Source of the DNA: Bacteroides sp.
GTDB lineage: Bacteria > Bacteroidota > Bacteroidia > Bacteroidales > P3
Reading direction: 5' to 3'
Length of the DNA: 39,569 nucleotides
NCBI GenBank assembly: GCA_023662825.1
Contig: JAMPIH010000016.1
Location: forward strand, 1-39,569
Positions 1 to 8,984 of this stretch are shown in pieces. The notes under the pieces are model-generated. The model was not told the DNA's origin, did not search any database, and worked only from the letters and a program-made list of their open reading frames with translations. The position numbers and the translations under genes were made by a program. Each line of letters opens with the position of its first letter. The stretch's first letter is position 1.

Positions 1-69
1 CGGCCGAAGCCTTGGCAAGCACCAATTGCCCTCCGCCATAGGAGCGCCGTCCGCGTAGGACGCGCCTTT

Positions 70-164
70 ACGGACATAGAAACTGTCCGTGAAAGCTTTT
101 GAGTGTATTCAGCGGTAAACTTTTCTTTTGGTTACTTTTCTTTGGCAAGACAAAGAAAAGTAAC
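70..164. repeat. Intergenic hairpin pair at left edge
   Basis: Two inverted repeats lie in the non-coding left edge. The first has 7-bp arms at 70-76 and 84-90 (ACGGACA and TGTCCGT). The second has perfect 14-bp arms at 131-144 and 151-164 (GTTACTTTTCTTTG and its complement) around a 6-base loop. They follow the end of the minus-strand gene at 192. The second has no clean U tract on either side, so it looks more like a dispersed palindromic repeat than a classic terminator. I see no gene in bases 1-191. Confidence 0.5.
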
Positions 165-191
165 ATCACCCTCGCGCGCCAGCGCGAAAAA

Positions 192-605
192 CTACCACTT
201 AATCCGATACCAAAAAGTCTCGCTTTTAATCCTCCTCCTCATGGCCTCCCGGATAGCCTCCGCCAAAATCACAAAAGCGGCAAACCCATGCGCTTCAAGC
301 CACGCAAGGGCTTCCTTATCTTTCTTAGTGGCCTGGCAGAACGCATAATAGAAAGGCGAGGGGTGTTGCGAGAGCCACTTCATGGCCGCCGGCTCATCAT
401 CCATGCCGTTGGCAAGCACCCCCATTTCGGGGAACCCGTTCTTGAGCAGCCACAGCACCGCCTTGTCGTCGCCCAGAATGCCGTTGGCGAAAGCCGCCCA
501 CTCCGGGTAGCCCCCGTCGATCAGTTTCTGCGAGAACCGGGCATCGCCCAGCACCGCCTTCTGGAAATCCTGATACACAGCAACCGGATATTCACTTATC
601 TTCAT
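192..605 (-). CDS. Small 25-residue tandem-repeat protein, unknown function
   Basis: I do not recognise this 137-aa protein. The sequence divides into tandem 25-residue units beginning at residues 14, 39, 64 and 89, with a partial unit at 114. Units 2-4 share a small start (FANG, LANG, FCQA), an Ala-x-x-Trp-Leu core near the middle, and in units 2 and 4 a Gly-Phe turn; unit 1 is more diverged. This pattern suggests a helical-repeat solenoid, possibly a binding scaffold. There is no signal peptide or membrane segment. The ATG directly follows the TAG stop of the radical SAM gene, so it is probably the last cistron of a four-gene operon and translationally coupled. The function is unknown. Confidence 0.7.
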   Translation of the reverse strand: MKISEYPVAVYQDFQKAVLGDARFSQKLIDGGYPEWAAFANGILGDDKAVLWLLKNGFPEMGVLANGMDDEPAAMKWLSQHPSPFYYAFCQATKKDKEALAWLEAHGFAAFVILAEAIREAMRRRIKSETFWYRIKW

Positions 606-1430
606 CTAAAAAAAGGCTTTCACATTTTTAAACCCTTTGAGCCTCAGATCCTCCGCCTTGGCCTCCAGCTCCTCCACGCCCAGCTTCCGCAACTTCTTGG
701 CCGGCGTTTCCCGGTCAAGCCCGTAGAGCATGACCCCCTGCGGCCTGATGGCCGCGAGTCGTTCCACGTAGGCATCCCATTCCGCCCTCGAGGTGTTGTC
801 GATCGTCTGCCCCTCGTTCTCGCCCCGGAACAGCAGGGTCTGCACCGTAAACGGGTAGGGGAAACATTCCAGATTCCGCAGCAACCGCCCGTAATAGGCC
901 TCCGGGCTTTCTTCCTGTACATAGGCGCCCAAACGGAAACCTGCGCGCAAGCGGTTTATGCGCGCATACATTTCCGGTGTTCCCGCGTCCAATTTTAGCA
1001 AAACCTTGCCGCATAGCGCCAAGGCCTCCGCCACCTCCGGGCGGCCGATCTGCGTGGCGTTCGAAATCACCGTCAGCAAGGGCGGGTTCTCGGAATAGAA
1101 CCTGTCCACACACTGCTTCACCGCCGCCGTGATCTCCCCGAAACCCGGATGCAGGGTAGGCTCCCCGTTGCCCGAAAAGGTAACCGAGTCCGGGCGCACG
1201 CCCCGGGCCTTCAGGTCCGTCAAGGCCTGTTCCAAGGCAGCCTCAACCTCTTGCAAGGCAGGCAGCTGTTCCGGTTCGGCGGCATCCACCGTGTTCCAGC
1301 CGCACTCGCAATACACGCAGTCGTAGTTGCACACCTTGTTTTGGGTCGGCAGAAGGTTCACCCCTAAGGACAGCCCCAGTCGGCGGCTGTGGATGGGGCC
1401 TGTAATGATATGGTGATGAAAGAAGGCCAT
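606..1430 (-). CDS. Radical SAM protein, COG0731-like
   Basis: A 274-aa radical SAM enzyme. The [4Fe-4S]-binding CX3CX2C motif is visible in CNYDCVYC, close behind the HSRRLG...GVNLLP segment typical of the COG0731 (Fe-S oxidoreductase, Tyw1-related) group. A SFSGNGEPTLHPGF-type segment follows, matching the SAM-binding GGE region. An upstream in-frame ATG at 1463 exists, but the ATG at 1430 overlaps the stop of the preceding transporter gene as TGATG, which argues for the shorter start. The substrate cannot be read from sequence. Its position behind two chromate-type transporters suggests co-expression but not necessarily a shared pathway. Confidence 0.85.
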   Translation of the reverse strand: MAFFHHHIITGPIHSRRLGLSLGVNLLPTQNKVCNYDCVYCECGWNTVDAAEPEQLPALQEVEAALEQALTDLKARGVRPDSVTFSGNGEPTLHPGFGEITAAVKQCVDRFYSENPPLLTVISNATQIGRPEVAEALALCGKVLLKLDAGTPEMYARINRLRAGFRLGAYVQEESPEAYYGRLLRNLECFPYPFTVQTLLFRGENEGQTIDNTSRAEWDAYVERLAAIRPQGVMLYGLDRETPAKKLRKLGVEELEAKAEDLRLKGFKNVKAFF

Positions 1431-1981
1431 CAGCGATACAGTATGAACCCGGCCAGCGCGCACAGCAGAATGGCCAGGATAGGGTTGAACTTCTTATGGA
1501 AGGAAGCGGCGAAAACCGCCGCGAAGATAAGCACGCTCCTGTAGTCGATAAAGTTGTGGGCGTTCATCATCATGACAGCCACCGAGGCGATCAAGGCCAC
1601 CGACACCAGTTTGAAACCGCTCACGACCCCGTTTACCAACGGGTTTCGCTTGTGGCGTATCAGGAAGGCCATCACGATCCATATCAGGAAAAGGGACGGC
1701 AGGCAGACAGCGACACTGGCCACCAGCGAGCCGGCGATACCCGCCCAGACGCTGCCCACGGCATCGAAGGCCGCATGATAGCCCACGTAGGTGGCCGCGT
1801 TGATGCAGACCGGCCCCGGCGTCATCTGGCTCAGGGCCACGATGTCGGCGAACTGCCTGGAATCTATCCAGGCGTAGCGTTCCACTACATCGTACTGCAT
1901 GAGCGAGAGCATGGCGTAACCGCCCCCGAAGCCCAGCAGCCCCTGCTTGAAAAACACGTAGAAGAGAAGCAGATAGGTCAT
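1430..1981 (-). CDS. Chromate transporter, short-chain half (second)
   Basis: A 183-aa hydrophobic protein of the CHR family (short-chain, one domain per gene). It has the family signature near the N-terminus, an FKQGLLGFGGGYAML segment followed by a WIDSRQFADIVALSQMTPGP segment, then several membrane-spanning stretches. Short-chain CHR proteins normally act as a pair encoded side by side, which is the case here. The pair moves chromate or a related anion across the inner membrane, but the physiological substrate may not be chromate. Its start overlaps the stop of the upstream half by 4 bases (ATGA), so the two are probably translationally coupled. Confidence 0.88.
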   Translation of the reverse strand: MTYLLLFYVFFKQGLLGFGGGYAMLSLMQYDVVERYAWIDSRQFADIVALSQMTPGPVCINAATYVGYHAAFDAVGSVWAGIAGSLVASVAVCLPSLFLIWIVMAFLIRHKRNPLVNGVVSGFKLVSVALIASVAVMMMNAHNFIDYRSVLIFAAVFAASFHKKFNPILAILLCALAGFILYR

Positions 1982-2553
1982 GCCGTTCCTCCTTTCCGTT
2001 TAAGGTAGTACCCGTGGGCGGCTCCCAGCAGCCCCGCCGCCAGAATCACCCATACAGGCGACACACCCGCCGCGCACACCAGCACCGTGGCCGCCACCGG
2101 CAGATAGACGTTGCGCCAGGTAATGCCGGCCTTGCGCACCATCTGCAGCGCCGGCGAGAGGATCAGCGCCACCACGCAGGGGCGTATGCCCTTGAAGCAG
2201 CTTTCCACCACCGGGTTGTTCTTGGCCGACTGGGCGAAGATGGCCAATGCCAGCACGATCACGATCGAGGGCAGCACCGCCCCCAAGGCCGCCACCACGC
2301 TTCCGCCCTTGCCCTTGACCCGGTTGCCCACGCTCAGGGCCGTGTTCACGGCAAAGATACCCGGCAGGCTCTGCATCACGGCGATGGTTTCCACAAATTC
2401 GTCCTCGTCGATCCAGTGCCGGTCGTTCACGATAATCTTGCGCACCAACGCCAGCATGGCATAGCCGCCCCCCACCGTAAAAAGCCCGATCTTAAAGAAG
2501 GTGGTAAAGAGCAGCCACTGCGTGGGCTGGGGAGAAACATTGTATATACGCAT
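1978..2553 (-). CDS. Chromate transporter, short-chain half (first)
   Basis: A 191-aa membrane protein, partner of the gene that follows. It carries the same CHR signature (FKIGLFTVGGGYAMLALV, then WIDEDEFVETIAVMQSLPG) and about five hydrophobic stretches, ending in a basic KRKGG tail. It is the first gene of the operon that continues through the second half, the radical SAM protein and the repeat protein. Its leader ends in TTTGTGAACC directly before the ATG, also seen before the gene starting at 6267. The substrate (chromate, sulphate or another anion) is not determined by sequence. Confidence 0.88.
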   Translation of the reverse strand: MRIYNVSPQPTQWLLFTTFFKIGLFTVGGGYAMLALVRKIIVNDRHWIDEDEFVETIAVMQSLPGIFAVNTALSVGNRVKGKGGSVVAALGAVLPSIVIVLALAIFAQSAKNNPVVESCFKGIRPCVVALILSPALQMVRKAGITWRNVYLPVAATVLVCAAGVSPVWVILAAGLLGAAHGYYLKRKGGTA

Positions 2554-2713
2554 GGTTCACAAACGCTTGGACTCACATAAAGGATAGGTATGGCCCGCAA
2601 CCGGACAAACATCCGCAGCCAAAAGCAGGAACGCCCCTGCCAGCCAAAGCCGACAGGGACGTACTGTGTGTTTCAAAATTCGTCGCATGGCGAATTATCT
2701 GTTGATTTACAAA

Positions 2714-5041
2714 CTATTGGGCCACCTGCTTTTCCGTATTCTGTTCCTTGGAGCCGCCCTTGGCCACACGCTGTGTCTGGTCGCCAAAGGGGTCTTTCAT
2801 GCTGAAGGCCTGTTCGCCATAGTATTTGGCTTCCAATTCGGCATCGGAAAGCCCTTTCACGTACTTATCCAAGAAGCGGAAGAAGCGGCGTTGCCACAGG
2901 ATGCCGTTCTGCGGCTGCAGAACCCAGTGGTTCTCGTCGGGGAAGATAAGCAGTTCGGCGGGAATTCCGCGCAACACGGCCGAATTGAAGGCCGCCATAC
3001 CCTGCGAGGCCAGGATTCGGTAGTCCAACTCCCCGTGGATCACGAAAATGGGGGCATCCCACTTGTCCACGAAACGGTGGGGTGAATTGGCATAGCTGCG
3101 CTGGGCCACCTTGTTGTCCTTTTCCCAGAAGGGGCCGCCCAGATCCCAGTTGGTGAACCAAAGTTCTTCGGTCTCGGCATACTGCTGCTCGAGGTTGAAC
3201 ATACCGTCGTGGGCGATGAAGCCCTTGAAGCGCTTTTCGTGATGCCCGGCCAGCCAATACACCGAGAACGCCCCGTAACTGGCACCCACGCAACCCAGGC
3301 GGTCTTTATCCACGTAGGGTTCCTTGCACAGGTCGTCGATGGCCGAGAGGTAGTCTTTCATATTCTGGCCACCGTAGTCGCCGCTGATCTGTTCCAGCCA
3401 TTCCATGCCGAAGCCGGGCAGACCGCGGCGGTTGGGCGCGATAATGATATAGTCGTTGGCCGCCATGATCTGCAGGTTCCAGCGGTAGCTCCAGAACTGG
3501 CTCACCGTACTCTGCGGGCCGCCTTGACAGTAGAGCAGGGCGGGGTATTTCTTTTCGGGATCGAAATGGGGAGGATAAATCACCCAGGCCAGCATCTTCT
3601 TGTTGTCGGTGGTCTTGATCCAGCGTTCCTCCACCTTGCCGGCATCCAGCCTGTCCATGATGTCCTTGTTGATAAAGCTGATCTGCGTCTGGGGATGGAT
3701 GGCTTCCGCATCGGCGGCGCCCAGGTCAACCGAAAACATCTCTTCGGGCACAGACATGGAGGCGCGCGTACCCACCAAGAGGTTCTCGTTTACGGGATAA
3801 ACGCTGTTGTAGTCGTGAACGCCGCCCGTAAGGCATTCTATCGCATTGCTTTCCACTTCTAAGCGGTAAATCTGCGAGAGGGCGTGGTAGTTGCTTATAA
3901 AATAGATGTACTTACTGTCGGCGCTCCACTGCAGGCCGTTGGCGTTCTGGTCGAAGTCGCGCGTGGCATCCGTCTTCTCGGAGGTCTGAAGGTCGAGCAG
4001 CATCAGACGGCTCTTGTCGGATTCGTAGCCGTCGCGTTCCATGCTCTCCCAGGCCAGATACTTGCCGTCGGGGCTGAAAACGGGGTTCAGGTCGTAGCCC
4101 ATCATGCCTTCGCTCAGGTTTACCGTGCTGCCGGTTCCGGGGCTGTACAGATAGATGTCGGTGTTGGTGGAGAGGGCGTAGTCCTTGCCGGTAAGCTTAC
4201 GGCAGGTATAGGCCAGGTATTGGCCGTCGGCGCTCCAGGCAAACTGCTCGATGCCTCCGAATGGTTTTACGGGCGATTCATAGGGCTCATTTTTCAGGAT
4301 GTCAACCGGTTGCGATGCCTTTACCGAACCCAATACCGTATTGAGGTCGGCTCCGCTCAGTTCGGAAATAAAGATATGAGGGATGCCGCTGACCCATTCA
4401 TCCCAGTGGCGGTAGTTCAGGTCGTTGAAAATCATACCGCTCGACTTGTCCAGGTCGGGATAGCGGTCCTGAACCGTGGGTTCGGCCTGCACCTGGCGCA
4501 CGAACGCGATCTTGCCTTGGTCGGGACTCAGCCTGAAGCCTTCCATTCCCCCGGGAATCGAGGTGATCTGAACTGGCTTTAGTTGTTTGTAAGTATCTGC
4601 AATCGTTCCGTTTTCAGCCTTTGTGCTAAATACGTTCTTTAAGTCTATTCCGAACATCTGCATACCGTCGCCGGCGGGGTAAAGATAGGCCAAGGTATGT
4701 TCGTTGAGCCAGTGCAGATTGTTTTCGGAAGCGGCGGTGCGGGTCAGGCGACGAACGTTCTGCCCATCGATATCGCACAGGTAAAGGTCGGTGTTTCCCT
4801 TGTTCTCGGCCACGCTGTAATAGCGGACCGAATAGGCCACATACTGTCCGTCAGGGCTTACGGCCACTTCTCCCAGACGCCCCATGGCCCACAAGGCTTC
4901 GGGGCTGAGCCGTCCGTCTTTGATTTCCACCGGCTGCCTGTCGATAATCACGGGTTTCGCCCCGTTTTTCGTACAGCAGCTTACCATAGCCAAGCTCAAG
5001 CCGAACAAACATACGGCTCCGCTTATCCTCGCAAATTTCAT
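2714..5041 (-). CDS. S9 family prolyl-oligopeptidase-like lipoprotein
   Basis: A 775-aa serine peptidase of family S9 (DPP IV/acylaminoacyl-peptidase type), which cleaves short peptides. The N-terminus has a hydrophobic signal ending in MVSCC, a plausible lipobox, so it may be a periplasmic lipoprotein. Residues about 50-450 contain repeated WSADGQY/FSPDGKYLA blades of a beta-propeller. Residues about 500-770 form the alpha/beta hydrolase: nucleophile Ser588 in GASYGAF, Asp673 in HGELDY and His705 in DENHW. The catalytic triad is intact. It follows the GNAT-like gene by 29 bases and is probably co-transcribed with it. In asaccharolytic Bacteroidetes such enzymes serve peptide nutrition; that role here is inferred. 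Confidence 0.93.
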   Translation of the reverse strand: MKFARISGAVCLFGLSLAMVSCCTKNGAKPVIIDRQPVEIKDGRLSPEALWAMGRLGEVAVSPDGQYVAYSVRYYSVAENKGNTDLYLCDIDGQNVRRLTRTAASENNLHWLNEHTLAYLYPAGDGMQMFGIDLKNVFSTKAENGTIADTYKQLKPVQITSIPGGMEGFRLSPDQGKIAFVRQVQAEPTVQDRYPDLDKSSGMIFNDLNYRHWDEWVSGIPHIFISELSGADLNTVLGSVKASQPVDILKNEPYESPVKPFGGIEQFAWSADGQYLAYTCRKLTGKDYALSTNTDIYLYSPGTGSTVNLSEGMMGYDLNPVFSPDGKYLAWESMERDGYESDKSRLMLLDLQTSEKTDATRDFDQNANGLQWSADSKYIYFISNYHALSQIYRLEVESNAIECLTGGVHDYNSVYPVNENLLVGTRASMSVPEEMFSVDLGAADAEAIHPQTQISFINKDIMDRLDAGKVEERWIKTTDNKKMLAWVIYPPHFDPEKKYPALLYCQGGPQSTVSQFWSYRWNLQIMAANDYIIIAPNRRGLPGFGMEWLEQISGDYGGQNMKDYLSAIDDLCKEPYVDKDRLGCVGASYGAFSVYWLAGHHEKRFKGFIAHDGMFNLEQQYAETEELWFTNWDLGGPFWEKDNKVAQRSYANSPHRFVDKWDAPIFVIHGELDYRILASQGMAAFNSAVLRGIPAELLIFPDENHWVLQPQNGILWQRRFFRFLDKYVKGLSDAELEAKYYGEQAFSMKDPFGDQTQRVAKGGSKEQNTEKQVAQ

Positions 5042-5070
5042 ATCTGTAAGGTTTTATTATTGATTTTTAA

Positions 5071-6267
5071 TTATTTGCCTTCTTCTTTAAGATACTTCTC
5101 ACGGGTATCCCTGGCGATGATCGAGGAACGCTCGAACTCCCGGTTCTCATCGAAAAGGATACGGTACGTATAGTGCCTTTGATGGAACTCGGCGCCCACA
5201 TTTTCGTGCAGGGCGCGCATCTTGGGGTTGAAGTCGCCCACCCACGAAAGTTCCAGATGGGTGTAGCTGAGCTTCTTCATCACCTCGTTAAGGTGCCAGA
5301 AAAGCAACGACTCGATGCCGGCGCGCTGGTACCTGGGCTTGATGCCCATGATCGTGAGCCGGGTGCGGGTCATCACGTGGCGGCGTTTCATCCAAAGGAA
5401 ACGCAACTTGTTGATTAACGTTAATTTGCCATCGAACTTACGGAAAATGGGCGAGGCATCGGGAATCATCACCAAAAAGGCGATAGGCTCGTCGTTGCAA
5501 TAGGCGAACCAGATCATGCGTTCGTCGATCAGCCCCTTGCCCTCACGCAGTTCCTTGCGCATGGTTTCGGCCTGCAGGGGCACGAAGTTCTCGTGGAAGC
5601 GCCAGGCATCGTCGTACACCTCTTTCATGTCGTGCATGTACTTCTCCACCTTTTTCATTTCCAGGTGCCGGCAGGAATATTCGGGCTTGGACCGCACCCA
5701 GTTGGCCACCTTCCAGAAGCGTTCGGGAAAGGGCTTGGTGTAGTCGAGCAGGTTGCTCACCTGCTCGAAGTAGAGCTTGAAGCCGTAGTTTTCAAATAGT
5801 CTTTGATAGTAGGGGGGATTGTAATTCATGCCCCAGCCGGAAGCCGAGAAGCCTTCCACAAGCAAGCCCCAGTAGTTGTCGTTCTCCCCGAAGTTTATCG
5901 GTCCGTCCATGGCCTGCATGCCATGATTCTGCAGCCAGTTCCTGCAGGCGTCGAACAGCATGTCGGCCGCCTCTTGGTCGTCGATGCACTCGAAAAAGCC
6001 CATGCCGCCCGTCGGCTGCTGGAACGTGTAGGCCTTCTTGCCGTTCACGAAAGCCGCCGTACGCCCGATAATCTTTTGATTATCATCATAAAGCAGGAAA
6101 CGGGTAGCCGCTCCGTTTTCGTAGAACTCGTTCTTGCCGGGCGTAAAGATGGCCTCGATCATTTTTTCGAAAGGCGCCGAGAAATTGGGGTCGTTCCGGT
6201 AAAAATCGCGCTGGAACTTATGCCAGGCCTTTTTGTCCGAGGTGGAGATGACTTCTTTTATCTGCAT
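5071..6267 (-). CDS. GNAT-fold conserved protein
   Basis: A 398-aa cytosolic protein typical of Bacteroidetes, usually annotated as a GNAT-superfamily or hypothetical protein. The C-terminal part looks GNAT-like: a strand followed by MGIKPRYQRAGIESLLFWHL, resembling the acetyl-CoA pyrophosphate-binding loop, then LELSWVGDFNPKMRALHENVGAE, typical of the last strands of the fold. The N-terminal half has a conserved-looking DGPINFGENDNYWGLLVEGF segment. The acceptor is unknown. The leader ends in TTTGTGAACC before the ATG, as for the gene starting at 2553. Confidence 0.75.
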   Translation of the reverse strand: MQIKEVISTSDKKAWHKFQRDFYRNDPNFSAPFEKMIEAIFTPGKNEFYENGAATRFLLYDDNQKIIGRTAAFVNGKKAYTFQQPTGGMGFFECIDDQEAADMLFDACRNWLQNHGMQAMDGPINFGENDNYWGLLVEGFSASGWGMNYNPPYYQRLFENYGFKLYFEQVSNLLDYTKPFPERFWKVANWVRSKPEYSCRHLEMKKVEKYMHDMKEVYDDAWRFHENFVPLQAETMRKELREGKGLIDERMIWFAYCNDEPIAFLVMIPDASPIFRKFDGKLTLINKLRFLWMKRRHVMTRTRLTIMGIKPRYQRAGIESLLFWHLNEVMKKLSYTHLELSWVGDFNPKMRALHENVGAEFHQRHYTYRILFDENREFERSSIIARDTREKYLKEEGK

Positions 6268-6337
6268 GGTTCACAAATGTTTATCACGGAGCTTGCCAAG
6301 CCCCGTACAGCGTGGTAAAAATACGTGTTTTTTTTCA

Positions 6338-6345
6338 TACATTTG
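6338..6345 (+). promoter_or_regulatory. Bacteroidetes-type -7 box (TACATTTG)
   Basis: TACATTTG matches the Bacteroidetes -7 consensus TAnnTTTG. It lies about 30 bases before the ATG at 6376, so an upstream in-frame start at 6325 would lie before the promoter. No good TTTG -33 box is visible at the usual spacing. Confidence 0.5.
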
Positions 6346-6375
6346 TTGCCTGTACTATCGTCAAACAGCCATTTC

Positions 6376-7761
6376 ATGATTTTACACGAAAATGCACTGG
6401 CATACCTGTTGCGTTTTTTAACCGGCGTGGATGACGAGGCGGTTTTGCGCACGTTCCGTATCGGATATACGAACGAAGAAGAGAAGTTCGCGCATTACGA
6501 CCTTGTCTTTATCCCTTCTGGTTTCTTCGAATCCGAAAACTACGGTAAAGCCTCGTCTATACCCATATCACCATTGCAGGAAATCAATGGAATACCCTTT
6601 TTATACGGTACGAATTCCGTAGAAAGGAGGGGAGACACCGTATTGGTATACGCCGACCTTCCGGCATCGGCTTTCTTTTTCCTAAGCCGCTACGAGGAAA
6701 TCTGCCGCCGCGAGGTTCGCGACCCCCACGGGCGTTTCCCCGGAAAAGAGTCTTTCGCCTATAGAAACGACCTGCTTTGCCGCCCGCTGGCGGATGAGTA
6801 TGGCGTATTGATACGTCAATGGCTCCGCAGCGCGGGCAAGGAAATTCCCGAACCCGAACCCAAAGTGGGCAAAGTCTGGATCACGCACGATTTGGATCAA
6901 CCGTTTTTTTGCAAGAGCCTCCGGTCGGTGGTCCGGGAAACTGTTCGGGGGAAGGGTCTTCCGTACGCATTAAAGGTGTTTTTCGGCAAGATCGAAGACC
7001 CTTACGATACCTTTTCGTGGATGTTCCAAGTAGAAGAAGAACATCTGAAAAAGTTACCTTACCCGTGGCAGACCATTTACTTCATCAAGGCAGGTGGCGT
7101 GGCGTTTTATGACAAGCCCCGGTATAAGCTTAATTCCAGGCGCATTAAACGACTGATACGGCAAATCACCGCGCATAAGGCGCTCTTGGGGCTGCACGGG
7201 AGTTACGGAGCGGCGGAAATAGGGGCTTCGCTATTGGAAAAGAAACACTTGGAATCTTTCACCAAACGCAAACTGGGCATCGGCCGCAACAAGATATTCC
7301 TGTTCAGGAGCCACTACCTGCGCTCGCTCGAACCGGAAGATTTCCGTAAACTCGAAAAAATCGGAATCACCGACGACTTCACGATGGGATATGCGGACGT
7401 GGCAGGTTTCCGCCTAGGCACCAGCCGCCCCGTGGTGTGGATCGACCCCGCGCGCGGCACGCTATCCCAATTGGTGCTGCATCCGCTTACGGTAATGGAC
7501 GGAACGCTTCATAACAAAGACTATATGTTTCTGAGTGAAGACGCCGCAAAAGAGTATTGCGCCGGCCTTTTCGAAAAAACAAGGCGCTTTGGAGGCGACA
7601 TCTGCCTGCTGTGGCACAACTCCACGCTCATCGGTAACGCCTATCCGGGTCCCGCCGTTCCCTGGGCACGTTCATTCTATCTTTACATTCTTGATTATTT
7701 AGCGAATATGGAATCGCCCGATACGATTTCTGAAGAAAGCACCATAAGTTCCCTGCTATGA
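6376..7761 (+). CDS. Polysaccharide-deacetylase-like protein
   Basis: A 461-aa protein resembling Bacteroidetes members of the polysaccharide deacetylase (NodB-homology) superfamily with an extra N-terminal region. Visible motifs are THDLD (His171, Asp172, Asp174) at the position of the metal-binding motif, GLHGSY, FRSHYLR and a late LLWHNS. These fit a divalent-metal deacetylase that removes acetyl groups from a sugar polymer, but not all catalytic residues can be assigned. There is no signal peptide, so it may act on a cytoplasmic intermediate. The ATG at 6376 lies after a -7 box; the upstream start at 6325 is rejected. It overlaps the glycosyltransferase gene by 4 bases and leads the operon. 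Confidence 0.72.
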   Translation: MILHENALAYLLRFLTGVDDEAVLRTFRIGYTNEEEKFAHYDLVFIPSGFFESENYGKASSIPISPLQEINGIPFLYGTNSVERRGDTVLVYADLPASAFFFLSRYEEICRREVRDPHGRFPGKESFAYRNDLLCRPLADEYGVLIRQWLRSAGKEIPEPEPKVGKVWITHDLDQPFFCKSLRSVVRETVRGKGLPYALKVFFGKIEDPYDTFSWMFQVEEEHLKKLPYPWQTIYFIKAGGVAFYDKPRYKLNSRRIKRLIRQITAHKALLGLHGSYGAAEIGASLLEKKHLESFTKRKLGIGRNKIFLFRSHYLRSLEPEDFRKLEKIGITDDFTMGYADVAGFRLGTSRPVVWIDPARGTLSQLVLHPLTVMDGTLHNKDYMFLSEDAAKEYCAGLFEKTRRFGGDICLLWHNSTLIGNAYPGPAVPWARSFYLYILDYLANMESPDTISEESTISSLL

Positions 7762-8984
7762 AGATATTGATTGTCTGCGATGGATTTCCTCCCGATTTTG
7801 CCCCCCGGATGGGCTATTTAAGCAAGTATCTTGCCCGGATGGGGTGTGAGACAGATGTTGTTTGCGAACAATTCGCGAATAACCAGGGTTTTGATTTCCT
7901 TGCCGATACCGCAAGCAAGATAAAGAGAATCCGTTTTTACCGATCCTTGGATATGCCCAAACCCCGGATAGAGTGGGCTACACTGATGCTCCGCGATATG
8001 CTTTTTCATTATCGGGACAAAAAAATAATTTCTGAAATTCAAAAAGACAGATCTTTTTACGGATACGATTTAGTATTAGGTTGCACTTATAGGACATTTC
8101 CCCTGATGGCGGCTGAAAAGCTTACCGAATATTTCAAAGTCCCCCTAGTCGTCGATTTGCGCGACATCGTGGAACAATATCCATCCAAGGCTTATTTCAC
8201 CCATCGCCTGCCTTTCGAACGCCTTTTTACCGCCCGTTTGGTTCGTGGACGGAATCGCATACTTGAAAAGGCGGCCGCCGTAATCAGCGTTTCGGAATGG
8301 CATCGCGAAGTCCTGCGGCAGTTTAATCCAAATTCCCACCTGATTTACAACGGATACGACCCTGAGTTGTTTTTCCCTGCACATCAACCCGATTCTTGCT
8401 TTCGCATTACGTTCACGGGCAGAATGCTTCATTCTAAAATCCGCAACCCGGACTGGTTGTTCGAGGCAGTAGCCCGCTTGCGGGAAAAAGGCCTGATTTC
8501 AGATACGGATTTCAGGCTATGCTGGTACGTAGATCCAGAGGGGAAACGTCCGCTACAGGAAATGGCGACAAGATACGGCATCGAATCCATATCCGAATGT
8601 CATGACTTTATACCCGCCGATAAAGTACCCGCTTTACTCAACAGAAGTTCGATTTTGTTTCAGATGGCGAATAAAGCCGATGCTGAAGGCCCCAAGGGTA
8701 TCATGACCACCAAGATTTTTGAAGCACTGGCGGTGGGCAAGCCATTACTTTTGGTGCGCAGCGACGAAAGTTACCTGGAAGAACTGATCAACCGATACCA
8801 TTGTGGGCTGGCAGCCAGAAATGTGGAATCCATAGAAGAATTCATCCTTGCACAATATAACAAATGGAAGAAAACGGGAAGTACTGCCATACCCGTCAAT
8901 CCCGAAATAGAGCAACGGTTTTCGCGCAAGGGGCAGGCGGAACAATTCCTGCAACTTTTCAAGAGTATCCTGAAACATGATTAA
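7758..8984 (+). CDS. Glycosyltransferase family 4-like protein
   Basis: A 408-aa GT-B fold glycosyltransferase. The N-terminus shows MKILIVCDGFPPDFAPRMGYL, typical of GT4 proteins. The C-terminal Rossmann domain includes the acceptor loop FTGRMLHSKIRNPDWLF, and a donor-binding region GIMTTKIFEALAVGKPLLLV in which Glu of the E-x7-E type motif is present. It probably transfers a nucleotide-activated sugar to a lipid- or glycan-linked acceptor at the inner face of the membrane. The ATG overlaps the preceding stop (ATGA), and its end overlaps the next gene by 8 bases. Donor and acceptor are unknown. Confidence 0.85.
   Translation: MKILIVCDGFPPDFAPRMGYLSKYLARMGCETDVVCEQFANNQGFDFLADTASKIKRIRFYRSLDMPKPRIEWATLMLRDMLFHYRDKKIISEIQKDRSFYGYDLVLGCTYRTFPLMAAEKLTEYFKVPLVVDLRDIVEQYPSKAYFTHRLPFERLFTARLVRGRNRILEKAAAVISVSEWHREVLRQFNPNSHLIYNGYDPELFFPAHQPDSCFRITFTGRMLHSKIRNPDWLFEAVARLREKGLISDTDFRLCWYVDPEGKRPLQEMATRYGIESISECHDFIPADKVPALLNRSSILFQMANKADAEGPKGIMTTKIFEALAVGKPLLLVRSDESYLEELINRYHCGLAARNVESIEEFILAQYNKWKKTGSTAIPVNPEIEQRFSRKGQAEQFLQLFKSILKHD

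Noticed and set aside
99-998. 299-aa open frame on the plus strand
   Set aside because: It starts in a dispersed hairpin repeat and runs antisense through the repeat protein and radical SAM genes.
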